Shown: positions 52,270 through 61,825, numbered from the stretch's first letter. The stretch: DNA of 64,000 nt from Clostridia bacterium (GCA_900764045.1 CAAFMN010000010.1:25847-89846); one strand, 5' to 3'. Notes: generated by a model from the letters alone, not told the origin. A program made the numbers and translations.

Positions 52270-52962
52270 TTATTCCTTTACCATAATATAGACGGACGTA
52301 AGCTGATCGTTCAGCGCAGCGCGGACTTCGAAGATTCCGGGAACGGAGGGAGCGGTGTAAACACCGTTTTGGGTTACGGTTCCGCCTCCGTTTTCACAGA
52401 CGGACCAGACCGGGGTTCCGCCGCCCTCCGGCAGAGCCAGATGGAAGGCGAAGGATTCTTCGACTCTGAGAACCCGCGGAGCATTGGTGATATAGAAAGC
52501 GGCAGGGTCCTCTGGAACAGAAAATTCTTCTGTAAGCGGAATTTCTTCCAGAACGGTATCCGGCAGCAGAGCAGAAGGACGAGCCTTGGGGTCCAGGCGC
52601 GACGCGCGCCAGGCGATTTTGAGTTCTGTCAGAGAGGTGTTTTCCAGGAGACGGACGCCGATACGAAAGCACCCTTCCTCAGCATAGAGTACGGCGCCGA
52701 TGCGAAGCAGAGGCACACCGGAGACATATCCGGATTCTTCAAAGGCGGCGGTATCTCCGAAGAGCAGCTGTGTTCCGGAGAGCGGAGTTTCTTCAAAGCC
52801 CATTTCGTCCATTGCCGCAAAGGTCAGATATACGGTTCCCTCGCCCAGTCCGTGGGGAATTTTGTCACTATAATAACAACGGCCGCGATGGCCACCGCCG
52901 CTGAATTGTATGCGGGAAATTCCCTGCGTCAATGTTTCCTGAAAAAAGACATCCTGAGCCAC
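52270..52962 (-). CDS. Uncharacterised protein with C-terminal Ig-like domain
   Basis: 230 residues, with the GTG start chosen after AAAGGAGG. An N-terminal beta-rich region (about 1-115) is followed by a domain carrying PVWSVCENGGGTVTQNGVYTAPSVPGIFEVRAALND, which has the look of a bacterial Ig-like (Big) fold. No signal peptide or membrane span is seen, unusual for Big-type proteins, so the site of action is unclear. It is in an operon with the DUF3881-like gene. No function is claimed. Confidence 0.7.
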   Translation of the reverse strand: MAQDVFFQETLTQGISRIQFSGGGHRGRCYYSDKIPHGLGEGTVYLTFAAMDEMGFEETPLSGTQLLFGDTAAFEESGYVSGVPLLRIGAVLYAEEGCFRIGVRLLENTSLTELKIAWRASRLDPKARPSALLPDTVLEEIPLTEEFSVPEDPAAFYITNAPRVLRVEESFAFHLALPEGGGTPVWSVCENGGGTVTQNGVYTAPSVPGIFEVRAALNDQLTSVYIMVKE

Positions 52963-53046
52963 TTCTTCTCCTCCTTTGCCGACGATATGACAATATTGTA
53001 GCCTTTTTTGAGGAAGAATGCAAGGGGAGGATTGAAAAAGGCAGGG

Positions 53047-53075
53047 TTGAAAAGGCAGGGAGAGTATGCTATAAT
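53047..53075 (+). promoter_or_regulatory. Promoter of the DivIVA-like gene
   Basis: TTGAAA (53047-53052), 17-base spacer, TATAAT (53070-53075), also extended by TGC before the -10; about 30 bases before the ATG. Confidence 0.8.
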
Positions 53076-53107
53076 AAAAAAATCAGACAGGCGGAAGGAG
53101 GGCTGAC

Positions 53108-53527
53108 ATGCAGCGTTTTTCAGTGGTGCGCAAGGGGTACAGTCCGGCAGAGGTCGATCAGGCGATAGAGGATCTGCAGAAGCAGCTGGAGGAACGGACC
53201 ACAGCACTGGAGGCATACCGCCGCAGAGAACAGGAGATAACAGAACAGGAAGAAGCGGCGCGGCAGAGGGCGGACAGGATCCTGGCACAGGCCGATCAAG
53301 CCGCGGAAAAGAAGATGCAGGAGATGCTCGTGAGGCTGCGGGAAGTGCGTGCTGAGGCATTGGAGCTGCGGGATGTGATCGAAGGATTTCAGAGAGAGTA
53401 TAATGAGCTGCTGCGGCAGTTTTTAATACGCACAAGGACAGAGGAGTTTCCGGCGCTTCTGGATAAGCTGGGAGCTATCATTGAACAGACTGGCGGAGAA
53501 AACACAAGACAAGGGGAGGAATTGTAA
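53108..53527 (+). CDS. DivIVA-domain coiled-coil protein
   Basis: 139 residues. It starts FSVVRKGYSPAEVDQAIEDLQKQLEE, close to the N-terminal DivIVA/GpsB membrane-curvature motif (F-KGY-P-EVD), then a long coiled coil rich in Glu, Arg and Ala to about residue 115. DivIVA family proteins sense membrane curvature and direct cell poles, division or wall synthesis. This protein is shorter than DivIVA and longer than GpsB. AAGGAGG precedes the ATG. It is two bases before a membrane-protein gene. Confidence 0.8.
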   Translation: MQRFSVVRKGYSPAEVDQAIEDLQKQLEERTTALEAYRRREQEITEQEEAARQRADRILAQADQAAEKKMQEMLVRLREVRAEALELRDVIEGFQREYNELLRQFLIRTRTEEFPALLDKLGAIIEQTGGENTRQGEEL

Positions 53528-53529
53528 AG

Positions 53530-54132
53530 ATGGAAATTTTGATGATCGTGATGCTGTTGGCAATTTTGTTTTTTATGATGAAAAATATCGCGGCGCGCAG
53601 TGAGTTTAACCGTTTGAAGGCAGAAGCGGTAGTGGTGCATGAGGATCATCGCCGGTGGATTCGTGTATGCCGGATTCTGTGCGGTGTTCTTGCGGTCGGG
53701 GGTGCCGTTACCATCATCTGGTTTTTGTCGCAGGGACAGGTACAGTTCATGGAGACCAATTTGTTCGGTTGGCTGAGCATGTTTCTGGCATTTTTGTTTT
53801 TTGCGGTTACACCATACAATATGCAGGATTGGCTGATCACAGAAAAAGGAATCTTTATCTACAATATGGGAGAACTGATTCCCTGGGGCCAGGTTATTAC
53901 AACGGGTATCCAGGAGCATAAAAAGCGTCCTCGACTCGTCATTCAGATCAAAAAGGAACAGGGAGAGATCTTGAAGCAGCGTTATCAGATGATGGGTGTG
54001 GTATCTACAGAAGAAGCAAAGCAGATCAGCGATCTGATCCGGGAATTTATCCATGCGCTTGACCGTAAGAAGATCTATAAGCGCACCATGGAGGAGCATA
54101 ATACGGAGCTGAAGAAGCGCCGTTGGTTTTGA
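53530..54132 (+). CDS. Uncharacterised membrane protein (DUF5673-like)
   Basis: 200 residues with three membrane spans (about 2-18, 45-66, 78-98) and a C-terminal domain including MQDWLITEKGIFIYNMGELIPWGQVITTGI, reminiscent of PH-like (DUF5673) membrane proteins. It is two bases after the DivIVA-like gene, so the two are probably a functional pair. Function unknown. Confidence 0.7.
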   Translation: MEILMIVMLLAILFFMMKNIAARSEFNRLKAEAVVVHEDHRRWIRVCRILCGVLAVGGAVTIIWFLSQGQVQFMETNLFGWLSMFLAFLFFAVTPYNMQDWLITEKGIFIYNMGELIPWGQVITTGIQEHKKRPRLVIQIKKEQGEILKQRYQMMGVVSTEEAKQISDLIREFIHALDRKKIYKRTMEEHNTELKKRRWF

Positions 54133-54141
54133 GGCAGAAGT

Positions 54142-55476
54142 ATGAAAGAGTGGAATATTACGGATGATTCTGTATGGGCAGATGGAATCCATAACGACGG
54201 ACCGGCGCTGCAAAGAGCGGTCGATGAGTGTTCCGCGGCAGGCGGCGGTCGGGTTGTGGTGCCGGCAGGCAAATATCTGTGCGGAACGATAGAGTTAAAG
54301 GACGGGGTGGAGCTTCATCTGGAGCAGGGAGCTTCGCTGATTGCCAGCCTTAACAAAGAAGACATACATCTGACGCCGCATCCGGACGGCCGTGTGGAGG
54401 ATTCCGGTTATTTTGTGGGAGCGGTTCATGCCAAGAATGTGGCTCTTACAGGACTGGGTGAGATCTATGGACAGGGCTGTAAGGTAATGTATGATGACGG
54501 CGCGGATGGCGAGTATCATGAATGTCCTCTGATGTCGGAGGGATTTCGTCCGCGGCTGACGTATTTTGAGGATGTAGAGAATCTGACGGTGCAGGATGTG
54601 ACATTTCGGGATTCCGCGCTGTGGACGCTGCATATGGCAGGCTGCCGGCGGGTAAGAGTACAGGGAATCAAGATTCTCAATAACACGCGGGGCGCCAATA
54701 ATGACGGAATCGATCCGGACTCCTGCCAGGATGTGGTAATCTCGGATTGTTTTATTGCGACAGGGGATGACGCCATAGTCATCAAGACAACCAAGCCGAT
54801 CACGGAGAAGTATGGCCCTTGCGAGAATATTCTGATTCGTGGCTGTGTTCTGGCATCTCATGATTCCGCGTTGAAGATCGGGACGGAGACGCATGGGGAT
54901 ATTCGGAATATTATCATGTCGGACTGTGTGGTGCAGGACTGTTCCCGAGGTATCGGCATTTGGGTCAGGGATGGAGCCGTAATAGAGAATGTTCAGGTGC
55001 ATCATATCAGCGGAGCCGTGCGGCGTTATGCCAATTCCGGCGGACGAAGCTTTGCGCCGGACTGGTGGGGCAAGGGCGAGCCGGTGTTTCTGTCCGCGAC
55101 CAACCGTAAGGGACAGACCGGAAGCGCCGGTCAGATTCGCGGCGTTAGCTTTGATCATCTGAGGATTACATCGGAGTCTGGTATTTTCCTGCGGGGAGAG
55201 GAAAATAGCGTGATTGAGGATGTGCAGCTGCAGAATATCAAGATGATAATGAAGAAGCAGGGGACGCAGGAGACGGGATTTTTTGATGAACAGCCGTCGG
55301 CCAGAGGCGTTTACGCGCATGAGATTCTGGCCGTGTACGCAAAATATGTACGGCAGCTGGAATTGGATAAGATTCAGGTCCAATGGTGCGAGCCGAGGCA
55401 GGACGCGTGGACAGAGCTGACACAGCTGGAGGATTGTGAGCTGGTCGGGGAAGCGCGGATCTATGAAACCGAATAA
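54142..55476 (+). CDS. Glycoside hydrolase family 28 (polygalacturonase-like)
   Basis: 444 residues, right-handed beta-helix. GH28 motifs: GVELHLEQGASLIAS, NNDGIDPDSCQDVVI, the paired Asp in CFIATGDDAIVIKTT and a downstream SHDSALKIGTET. It hydrolyses pectin or rhamnogalacturonan glycosidic bonds. No signal peptide is visible, so it likely acts on oligosaccharides in the cytosol. It starts ten bases after the membrane-protein stop and may be the end of the DivIVA-like operon or a separate unit. Confidence 0.9.
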   Translation: MKEWNITDDSVWADGIHNDGPALQRAVDECSAAGGGRVVVPAGKYLCGTIELKDGVELHLEQGASLIASLNKEDIHLTPHPDGRVEDSGYFVGAVHAKNVALTGLGEIYGQGCKVMYDDGADGEYHECPLMSEGFRPRLTYFEDVENLTVQDVTFRDSALWTLHMAGCRRVRVQGIKILNNTRGANNDGIDPDSCQDVVISDCFIATGDDAIVIKTTKPITEKYGPCENILIRGCVLASHDSALKIGTETHGDIRNIIMSDCVVQDCSRGIGIWVRDGAVIENVQVHHISGAVRRYANSGGRSFAPDWWGKGEPVFLSATNRKGQTGSAGQIRGVSFDHLRITSESGIFLRGEENSVIEDVQLQNIKMIMKKQGTQETGFFDEQPSARGVYAHEILAVYAKYVRQLELDKIQVQWCEPRQDAWTELTQLEDCELVGEARIYETE

Positions 55477-55504
55477 ATAAAGAAAAGGTAAAGGCGAGGA
55501 AGCA

Positions 55505-56695
55505 ATGTTTTGGCTATACGCGTTTGTTTATATTATGATGGGCGTAGTTCTGTTTATCATCAGCTACCGATGGATCAGCAGCACATTCCGTTTTTTCAGG
55601 ACGCACTGGGGACGAGTGCTGTATCTGGTCGTATTCTGGTTTATTGATGTATCCATGATTTTGGCCTATTTCGCGCCGGATGGCGGGATGAAGGCATTCT
55701 GGATGGTGCTGCGCAACAGTTGGCTGGGATTTGCAGCATATATGGTGCAGGTATGGATTCTGATGCGTGTCGTGCAATGGATCTGGTTCAAAGTAAAAAA
55801 GATTCCTAAGGAACGGGCCTATGAACGGCGCTATCGGGTCATCTTCGGGTGTATTCTCCTATGTCTTACCGGATTGATCAATGTGTACGGAATCATCCAT
55901 GCACGGCAGACGGAAACGGAGCGGTATCAGATTACCATCGATAAAGAGGCAGGGGAGTTGAAGAATCTGCGGGTCGCTCTGGTCGCGGATCTCCACCTGG
56001 GGTATAATATCGGCGTCAATGAGATGCGTAAAATGGTGGATATCATCAACCGGGAGAAGGTGGATATCGTGCTTATGGCCGGGGATATCTACGACAATGA
56101 TTACGGCGCGATCGATCGTCCGGAAGAAATCCGCACACTGTTTCAGAGTATTCAGAGCAAGTACGGCGTATATGCCTGTTACGGCAATCACGATGTAGTG
56201 GAAACGACGCTGGGCGGGTTTACCCTGGAGGATCCGGATATCCCCAAGACAAGCGATGAACAGATGGACGAGTTCTTGAGGAGCGCCGGTATCGTGCTGC
56301 TGAGGGACCAGAGCGTTCTGATTGATCAAGCTTTTTATGTAATCGGCCGGCAGGATTACAGCACGGAGAAAAAGGCGGGAATCGTGCGCGCGACGCCGGA
56401 GGAACTTGTAGAAGGGCTGGATCAGAGCAAACCGATTATCGTGATCGATCATCAGCCGCGAGAGCTGCAGGAGCTGTCCGACGCGGGGGTAGACCTGGAT
56501 CTGTGCGGGCACACACATGATGGTCAGCTCTTTCCGGGCAACATTGCAACGGCTGTATTTTGGGAGAATTCCTGCGGATACCTGAGAAAGGGATCCATGC
56601 AGAATATCGTAACATCCGGCGTGGGCCTGTGGGGGCCGAATCTTCGGGTCGGCACCAACAGTGAAGTCTGTATCATCGATATTACATTTGAATAA
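55505..56695 (+). CDS. Membrane-anchored metallophosphoesterase
   Basis: 396 residues. About four N-terminal membrane spans (residues 2-20, 35-55, 63-90, 115-135) precede the calcineurin-like domain facing outside, with ALVADLHLGYN (Asp-His), LMAGDIYDND (Gly-Asp), CYGNHDV (Asn-His-Asp), IVIDHQP and the C-terminal GHTHDGQLFPGN. A dinuclear metal site is therefore complete. Similar proteins hydrolyse phospholipid or nucleotide phosphates. AGGCGAGGA precedes the ATG. Confidence 0.9.
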   Translation: MFWLYAFVYIMMGVVLFIISYRWISSTFRFFRTHWGRVLYLVVFWFIDVSMILAYFAPDGGMKAFWMVLRNSWLGFAAYMVQVWILMRVVQWIWFKVKKIPKERAYERRYRVIFGCILLCLTGLINVYGIIHARQTETERYQITIDKEAGELKNLRVALVADLHLGYNIGVNEMRKMVDIINREKVDIVLMAGDIYDNDYGAIDRPEEIRTLFQSIQSKYGVYACYGNHDVVETTLGGFTLEDPDIPKTSDEQMDEFLRSAGIVLLRDQSVLIDQAFYVIGRQDYSTEKKAGIVRATPEELVEGLDQSKPIIVIDHQPRELQELSDAGVDLDLCGHTHDGQLFPGNIATAVFWENSCGYLRKGSMQNIVTSGVGLWGPNLRVGTNSEVCIIDITFE

Positions 56696-56751
56696 AACAG
56701 GCGCTGACAGACCATACTGTCTATGAATCCACAATCTAGGAGGCATGGACC

Positions 56752-56955
56752 ATGGGAAAAAAGAAAAAGCGCAATCCACTTCTGGAGGTGCCGGTGATGC
56801 AGCATGTCGAGTCGGACGAACCGCAGCAGCCGTATCCGTCTCTGGAGGATATGGGAATCAGTTCGGCAACCGATTGTACGGGACTGATTCCGAGATCGCC
56901 GGAGAGTGAGGCGGAAGTCGAGAACTATAAGAACATGTATCATTTTGAGCCATAA
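56752..56955 (+). CDS. Small uncharacterised protein
   Basis: 67 residues, polar, without membrane span, starting MGKKKKRNPLLEVPVM and ending KNMYHFEP. AGGAGG lies ten bases before the ATG and a terminator follows directly, which supports a real gene. No family is recognised. Confidence 0.65.
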   Translation: MGKKKKRNPLLEVPVMQHVESDEPQQPYPSLEDMGISSATDCTGLIPRSPESEAEVENYKNMYHFEP

Positions 56956-56956
56956 A

Positions 56957-57002
56957 AAGAACCGGCGAGGCAGAGAAATCTGTTTCGCCGGTTGCTGTTT
57001 TA
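56957..57002. terminator. Bidirectional terminator between the small protein and the aldo/keto reductase gene
   Basis: AACCGGCGA pairs with TCGCCGGTT, with A tract before and TGTTTT after; it serves two convergent genes. Confidence 0.85.
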
Positions 57003-57848
57003 TTGCATGTCCAGAGGTTCGTGAGAGATAGGAGCGGGAAAGGCCTGATCGATCCGGGCCAATTCTTCAGGGGAGAGCCGCAGGGAAGCAGCTGCACTAT
57101 TTTCCAATGTATGCCGGGCCTTTCCAGTCCGGGGAATGGCGATGGTGTGTCCGTCCCGAACGGCCCAGGCGAGAAGCAGCTGGGGGACAGTGACATGGCG
57201 TTTCGCGGCAAGCTCTGTCAACAGCGGATGACTCCACAGGCCGCGCTGCAGACGACCTGCCTGTGCCAGAGGACAGTAGGCCATCAGTGTAACCTGATGG
57301 GAGCGCATCCATGGAAGCAGATCGTATTCAATACCGCGGGAGGCAACATGGTACAGCACCTGATTGACCATACAATGCGCTCCGTTGGGGACGGACCAAA
57401 GTTCCTGCATATCGTCTATATCGAAGTTTGAGACGCCCCAGCGGCGGATCTTTCCCTGACGGACGAGTTCCTCCATACACTCTATGGTTTCCGCAAGCGG
57501 AATACTGCCGCGCCAATGTAGCAGATAGAGGTCCAGATAATCCGTATGCATCCGGCGCAAGGAGTTTTCACAGCTTGTGAAGATGTGCCCGCGTCCGGCA
57601 TTATGGGGATAGACCTTGGATACGAGAAACAGGTCAGAACGCGTGTAATGGGGAAGTACTTCGCCCAGAAGACTTTCTGCCTGTCCGTCTCCATACATCT
57701 CCGCCGTGTCCAGCAGTGTCATACCGGCTTCGATACCTGTACACAGCGCGTGCTGTTCGGCTTTTCGGGTACCGGGATTCTCGCCCAGATACCAGGTACC
57801 TTGACCCAGAACCGGGACGGAGGTCTGATCGGCAAGCATACAGTTCAT
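57000..57848 (-). CDS. Aldo/keto reductase
   Basis: 282 residues from ATG 57848 after GGAGGG. TIM-barrel AKR motifs: GQGTWYLGE, LLDTAEMYGDGQAE with catalytic Asp and Tyr, the DYLDLYLLHW His and Lys-bearing strands (VSKVYP), GVSNFDIDDM and TIAIPRTGK. It reduces aldehydes or ketones with NADPH. The cytosolic substrate is unknown. It has its own promoter and is divergent from ftsH. Confidence 0.92.
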   Translation of the reverse strand: MNCMLADQTSVPVLGQGTWYLGENPGTRKAEQHALCTGIEAGMTLLDTAEMYGDGQAESLLGEVLPHYTRSDLFLVSKVYPHNAGRGHIFTSCENSLRRMHTDYLDLYLLHWRGSIPLAETIECMEELVRQGKIRRWGVSNFDIDDMQELWSVPNGAHCMVNQVLYHVASRGIEYDLLPWMRSHQVTLMAYCPLAQAGRLQRGLWSHPLLTELAAKRHVTVPQLLLAWAVRDGHTIAIPRTGKARHTLENSAAASLRLSPEELARIDQAFPAPISHEPLDMQ

Positions 57849-57875
57849 AGAGATCCCTCCTGTATTTTTTCTGCC

Positions 57876-57904
57876 ATTATATAACAGATGGGCACGAAAT
57901 GCAA
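57876..57904 (-). promoter_or_regulatory. Promoter of the aldo/keto reductase gene
   Basis: Minus-strand TTGCAT (57899-57904), 17-base spacer, TATAAT (57876-57881). Confidence 0.75.
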
Positions 57905-57933
57905 TTATTTTCAAAAAGTTCACAAAAGAAGTA

Positions 57934-57962
57934 TTGCAAAAAGGAAGGATATTTAGTAGAAT
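57934..57962 (+). promoter_or_regulatory. ftsH: Promoter of ftsH
   Basis: TTGCAA (57934-57939), 17-base spacer, TAGAAT (57957-57962), about 43 bases before the ATG. Confidence 0.6.
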
Positions 57963-58004
57963 AAGGAAGATGGGTTATTGGGTTAATCAAGGAGGCAAGG
58001 GGAC

Positions 58005-59852
58005 ATGAAAGAAGTTAAGAATACAAGAAAACCGCTGATATTCTACTATATCATCGCGATGGTGGTTCTGATGCTTCTGAACGCGCTGGTATTTCCGCGG
58101 GTATTGACATCCAAGGTTACGGAAGTGGATTACGGCGAGTTCCTTAAGATGGCAGAGGATCAGAATATTTCCAAAGTACAGGTAACCGATACGGAGATTG
58201 TCTTTGCGGATAAGGCGACGCCTACCGGATATTATAAGACAGGAAAGATGGAGGATGTCTTTCTGGTAGACCGTCTGAAGGACGCGGGCATCGTATCCTT
58301 TGGTACGCCGATCGTAGAACAGGTATCTCCGATCCTGAGCTTCCTTTTGACATGGGTATTGCCGATTGTCGTGATGGTCGTCGTAGGCCAGCTGATGATG
58401 CGGTATGTCATGAAGAAGATGGGCGGAAATATGGGAAGCGGCATTGGCGGCGCTATGTCCTTCGGCAAGAGCAATGCCAAGGTATATGTTCCCTCGGAGG
58501 AAGGAATCCGCTTCTCCGACGTGGCAGGTGAGGATGAGGCTAAGGAGCTTCTGACGGAGATCGTAGATTACCTGCACAATCCCGGAAAGTATGCGGAGAT
58601 CGGCGCGGCGATCCCTAAGGGCGCGCTTCTGGTCGGCCCTCCGGGAACCGGTAAAACGCTTTTGGCTAAAGCGGTTGCGGGTGAAGCCCATGTACCGTTT
58701 TTCTCCATTGCCGGTTCGGAATTTGTAGAAATGTTCGTAGGTATGGGTGCGGCCAAGGTACGGGATCTGTTTAAGCAGGCCAATGAAAAAGCCCCCTGTA
58801 TTGTTTTTATCGATGAGATTGATACCATCGGAAAGAAAAGAGACGGTGCCGGAGCAATCAGCGGCAACGATGAGCGGGAGCAGACACTGAATCAGCTTCT
58901 GACGGAGATGGATGGATTTGATGCCAAGAAGGGCGTAATCATTCTGGCGGCAACCAACCGTCCGGATTCCCTGGATCCGGCTCTGCTGCGTCCAGGCCGG
59001 TTCGACCGGAGGATTCCGGTAGAGCTGCCGGATCTCAAAGGCCGAGAGGAGATCCTGAAGGTGCATGCCCGCAAGGTCAAGATGTCTTCGGATGTTGACT
59101 TTTCTGTAGTAGCTAGAATGGCGGCAGGTGCGTCCGGTGCGGAGCTGGCCAATATGGTCAATGAGGCGGCACTGCGTGCGGTACGCAGCGGACGGAACAT
59201 TGTAACCCAGGCGGACCTGGAAGAGAGTGTTGAGGTTGTAATCGCCGGATATCAGAAGAAGAATAAGATCCTTTCGGATCAGGAAAAGATGATTGTATCC
59301 TACCATGAAATCGGACATGCTCTGGTAGCGGCCCTGCAGTCGCATTCCGCGCCGGTAACCAAGATCACGATCATCCCCAGAACCTCCGGAGCGCTGGGTT
59401 ATACCATGCAGGTGGATCAGAATGATCACAACCTGATGAGCAAAGAAGAGCTGGAGAATAAGATCGCGACGCTGACTGGCGGGCGGGTGGCGGAGGAGCT
59501 GATCTTCCACTCCATCACGACCGGAGCTTCTAATGATATTGAACAGGCAACCAAGTTGGCGCGCGCTATGATCACTCGATATGGCATGAGTGAGGATTTT
59601 GGAATGGTTGCGTTGGAGACTGTGAGCAATCAGTACCTGGGCGGCGATTCGTCGCTGGCCTGTTCGCCGGATACTTCTACAGAGATTGACCGTGAGGTGG
59701 TCGCTGTAGTCAAGAAGCAGTATGAGAAAGCGACAGAGCTGCTCCGAAGCCATATGCAGGAATTGAATTCTTTGGCACAATATCTGTATAATCATGAGAC
59801 GATCACCGGGGAAGAGTTCATGGGAATCCTCGGAAAGCTGAAGGAAGAATAA
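58005..59852 (+). CDS. ftsH: ATP-dependent zinc metalloprotease FtsH
   Basis: 615 residues. Two N-terminal membrane spans (about 12-32 and 105-130) enclose a small outer domain; the AAA+ domain has Walker [17 protein letters not shown] near 210, Walker [16 protein letters not shown], and the second region of homology [21 protein letters not shown]. The zinc site is HEIGH (most FtsH have HEAGH) with Asp in [14 protein letters not shown]. It degrades membrane and regulatory proteins. AAGGAGG lies before the ATG. It has its own promoter and terminator. Confidence 0.96.
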   Translation: MKEVKNTRKPLIFYYIIAMVVLMLLNALVFPRVLTSKVTEVDYGEFLKMAEDQNISKVQVTDTEIVFADKATPTGYYKTGKMEDVFLVDRLKDAGIVSFGTPIVEQVSPILSFLLTWVLPIVVMVVVGQLMMRYVMKKMGGNMGSGIGGAMSFGKSNAKVYVPSEEGIRFSDVAGEDEAKELLTEIVDYLHNPGKYAEIGAAIPKGALLVGPPGTGKTLLAKAVAGEAHVPFFSIAGSEFVEMFVGMGAAKVRDLFKQANEKAPCIVFIDEIDTIGKKRDGAGAISGNDEREQTLNQLLTEMDGFDAKKGVIILAATNRPDSLDPALLRPGRFDRRIPVELPDLKGREEILKVHARKVKMSSDVDFSVVARMAAGASGAELANMVNEAALRAVRSGRNIVTQADLEESVEVVIAGYQKKNKILSDQEKMIVSYHEIGHALVAALQSHSAPVTKITIIPRTSGALGYTMQVDQNDHNLMSKEELENKIATLTGGRVAEELIFHSITTGASNDIEQATKLARAMITRYGMSEDFGMVALETVSNQYLGGDSSLACSPDTSTEIDREVVAVVKKQYEKATELLRSHMQELNSLAQYLYNHETITGEEFMGILGKLKEE

Positions 59853-59868
59853 TAGACAGAATCCAATG

Positions 59869-59899
59869 AGAACGGACCGGTTGGTTCGTTCTTATTTTT
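59869..59899 (+). terminator. Terminator downstream of ftsH
   Basis: AGAACGGACC/GGTTCGTTCT with a GG-TT loop and one G-T pair, then TATTTTTG, 17 bases after the stop. Confidence 0.8.
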
Positions 59900-59965
59900 G
59901 TATAAAAATGCATATTATCCTAGAGATGACTTTTCATTTTTATTCAGTATTTTTAAAAGAAATCG

Positions 59966-59994
59966 TTGACAATTCCAAAAGGTTGCGGTATTAT
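59966..59994 (+). promoter_or_regulatory. Promoter of the amino-acid ABC transporter operon
   Basis: TTGACA (59966-59971), 17-base spacer, TATTAT (59989-59994), about 70 bases before the lipoprotein ATG. Confidence 0.8.
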
Positions 59995-60065
59995 ATGGAC
60001 ACGAACTCGGAGAGAGAATGGAACAGAGTTCATGAATAATTTTGCATAATAGAGGAGAGAGCAAG

Positions 60066-60944
60066 ATGAAAAAGTATTTTGCATTGTTGATGGCGGCGCT
60101 GTTGATCGTAGGAACGGCTGCATGTGCACCGGCATCCAGTGATTCCAGTAAGAATGAGTCTTCCAAGGCAGAGTCTTCTGCTGCCGCGGAGAGTTCTGCA
60201 GAGGCGGAAGCTTCCACAGCTGAGTCTTCTGAGGCCGCAGCAGAGTTTACAACAGTAGAAGAGGGCGTTCTGATAATGGCAACCAATGCGGAGTTCCCGC
60301 CGTATGAGTACCATGAAGGAGATCAGGTCGTCGGAATTGACGCCGAGATTGCGCAGGCAATCGCTGAGAAGCTTGGATTGACACTTCGTATCGAGGATAT
60401 GGAGTTTGATTCCATCATCTCCTCGATCAAGGGCGGCAAGGCTGATGTAGGTCTGGCTGGCATGACAGTGACTGAGGAGCGTCAGGAAGAAGTAAACTTC
60501 AGCAGCAGCTACGCAACAGGCGTTCAGGTAATCATCGTTCGCGAAGATTCCGATATTACCAGCGTAGATGATCTGTTTGCCGAGGGCGCGAATCACATCA
60601 TCGGCGTTCAGCTGACGACGACCGGCGACCTGTATACGACGGATGATATTGAGAAGGCTGGGCTGGGAACGATTGACCGTTATAACAAGGGCGCTGACGC
60701 GGTTATGGCGCTGAAGAATGGTCAGGTAGACTGTGTGGTTATCGACAATGAGCCGGCCAAGGCATTTGTAGAAGCCAATGAGGGACTGAAGATCCTGGAT
60801 ACAGAGTATGTAACTGAGGATTACGCGATCGCGATGTCTAAGGATAATGACGCGCTGCAGCAGGCAGTCAATCAGGCTCTGGAAGAGCTGATCGCGGACG
60901 GAACCGTACAGTCCATTCTGGATAAGTACATCACCGCTGAATAA
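60066..60944 (+). CDS. Amino-acid ABC transporter substrate-binding lipoprotein
   Basis: 292 residues from ATG 60066 after AGAGGAGAG. Lipoprotein signal ends GTAACAP with Cys near 19, then a Ser/Glu/Ala-rich linker to about residue 60. The family-3 binding fold has LIMATNAEFPPYEYHEGDQVVGIDAEIAQAIAEKLGL, ADVGLAGMTVTEERQEEVNFSSSY and DCVVIDNEPAKAFV. It binds a polar amino acid outside the membrane. Expression is probably higher than the permease, because a hairpin separates them. Confidence 0.95.
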   Translation: MKKYFALLMAALLIVGTAACAPASSDSSKNESSKAESSAAAESSAEAEASTAESSEAAAEFTTVEEGVLIMATNAEFPPYEYHEGDQVVGIDAEIAQAIAEKLGLTLRIEDMEFDSIISSIKGGKADVGLAGMTVTEERQEEVNFSSSYATGVQVIIVREDSDITSVDDLFAEGANHIIGVQLTTTGDLYTTDDIEKAGLGTIDRYNKGADAVMALKNGQVDCVVIDNEPAKAFVEANEGLKILDTEYVTEDYAIAMSKDNDALQQAVNQALEELIADGTVQSILDKYITAE

Positions 60945-60978
60945 TAAGCCAGGACAGAATAAAAACAGAAGAACGATA

Positions 60979-61004
60979 AAGGGGTGGGGCGATTCCTGCC
61001 CCTT
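60979..61004 (+). promoter_or_regulatory. GC-rich hairpin between SBP and permease genes
   Basis: AAGGGG/CCCCTT stem with an inner GGGG-loop structure and no good T tract, a likely mRNA 3'-stability or partial attenuation element that raises SBP over permease. Confidence 0.45.
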
Positions 61005-61030
61005 GTGTCGTATCGAAAGGAGTATACCGG

Positions 61031-61825
61031 ATGTTACCGTTGGTAAGCGATACAATGCAGGCATGGCTGGATAATGCGCCGGAGTGGATATTGAACCTCC
61101 CGCAGTGGGCATACGATATATGCTATGATTTCTTTAAATCTTTTATCTATGATAATCGGTATCTGAACCTTGTTACAGGCCTGCAGAATACGTTGACCCT
61201 GACCTTTTTCGCTCTTATGGTAGGACTTGTCCTGGGAGTGCTTGTGGCGCTGATCCGCGTATCCTGGGATAAAGAGGGGAAATTCCGTCCACGCGGTATC
61301 GGTAAGGGGCTTCTGGGGCTTGCCAATACAGTAGCCAAGGTATACCTGACAGTCATCCGAGGAACGCCGGTCGTGATTCAGATCATGATCATCTTCTTTG
61401 TCATTATGGCGAACTCCAATAATAAGCTTCTGGCCGGAGTGCTGGCCTTTGGAATCAACTCCGGAGCCTATGTAGCGGAAATCATCCGAGGCGGCATCAT
61501 GTCCGTGGATGAGGGACAGTTTGAGGCGGGAAGGTCGCTGGGATTCGGCTATGTGGCGACCATGGTTCACATCATTCTGCCGCAGGCGTTTCGGTCGGTG
61601 CTTCCGACGTTGGTCAACGAGTTTATTGTACTGTTAAAGGAGACGGCGGTCGCAGGTTATGTGGGATTGACCGACCTGACGCGGGCTGGCAATATGATTC
61701 GCGGAGTTTCCTATGTGGACTTTATGCCGCTGTTGGGAGTTGCCGCGATCTATCTGGTCATGGTCATGTTCTTTACATGGTTGATGGGTAAGCTGGAGAG
61801 GAGGCTGAGAAACAGTGAGCACTGA
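61031..61825 (+). CDS. Amino-acid ABC transporter permease
   Basis: 264 residues with four to five membrane spans of the HisM/GlnP family: [40 protein letters not shown] and the EAA loop [46 protein letters not shown] precedes the ATG. The N-terminal about 35 residues are longer than usual. Confidence 0.95.
   Translation: MLPLVSDTMQAWLDNAPEWILNLPQWAYDICYDFFKSFIYDNRYLNLVTGLQNTLTLTFFALMVGLVLGVLVALIRVSWDKEGKFRPRGIGKGLLGLANTVAKVYLTVIRGTPVVIQIMIIFFVIMANSNNKLLAGVLAFGINSGAYVAEIIRGGIMSVDEGQFEAGRSLGFGYVATMVHIILPQAFRSVLPTLVNEFIVLLKETAVAGYVGLTDLTRAGNMIRGVSYVDFMPLLGVAAIYLVMVMFFTWLMGKLERRLRNSEH

Noticed and set aside
57987..59795. A 602-codon minus-strand open frame opposite ftsH
   Set aside because: Antisense shadow of ftsH with no domain, no good ribosome site and skewed composition.
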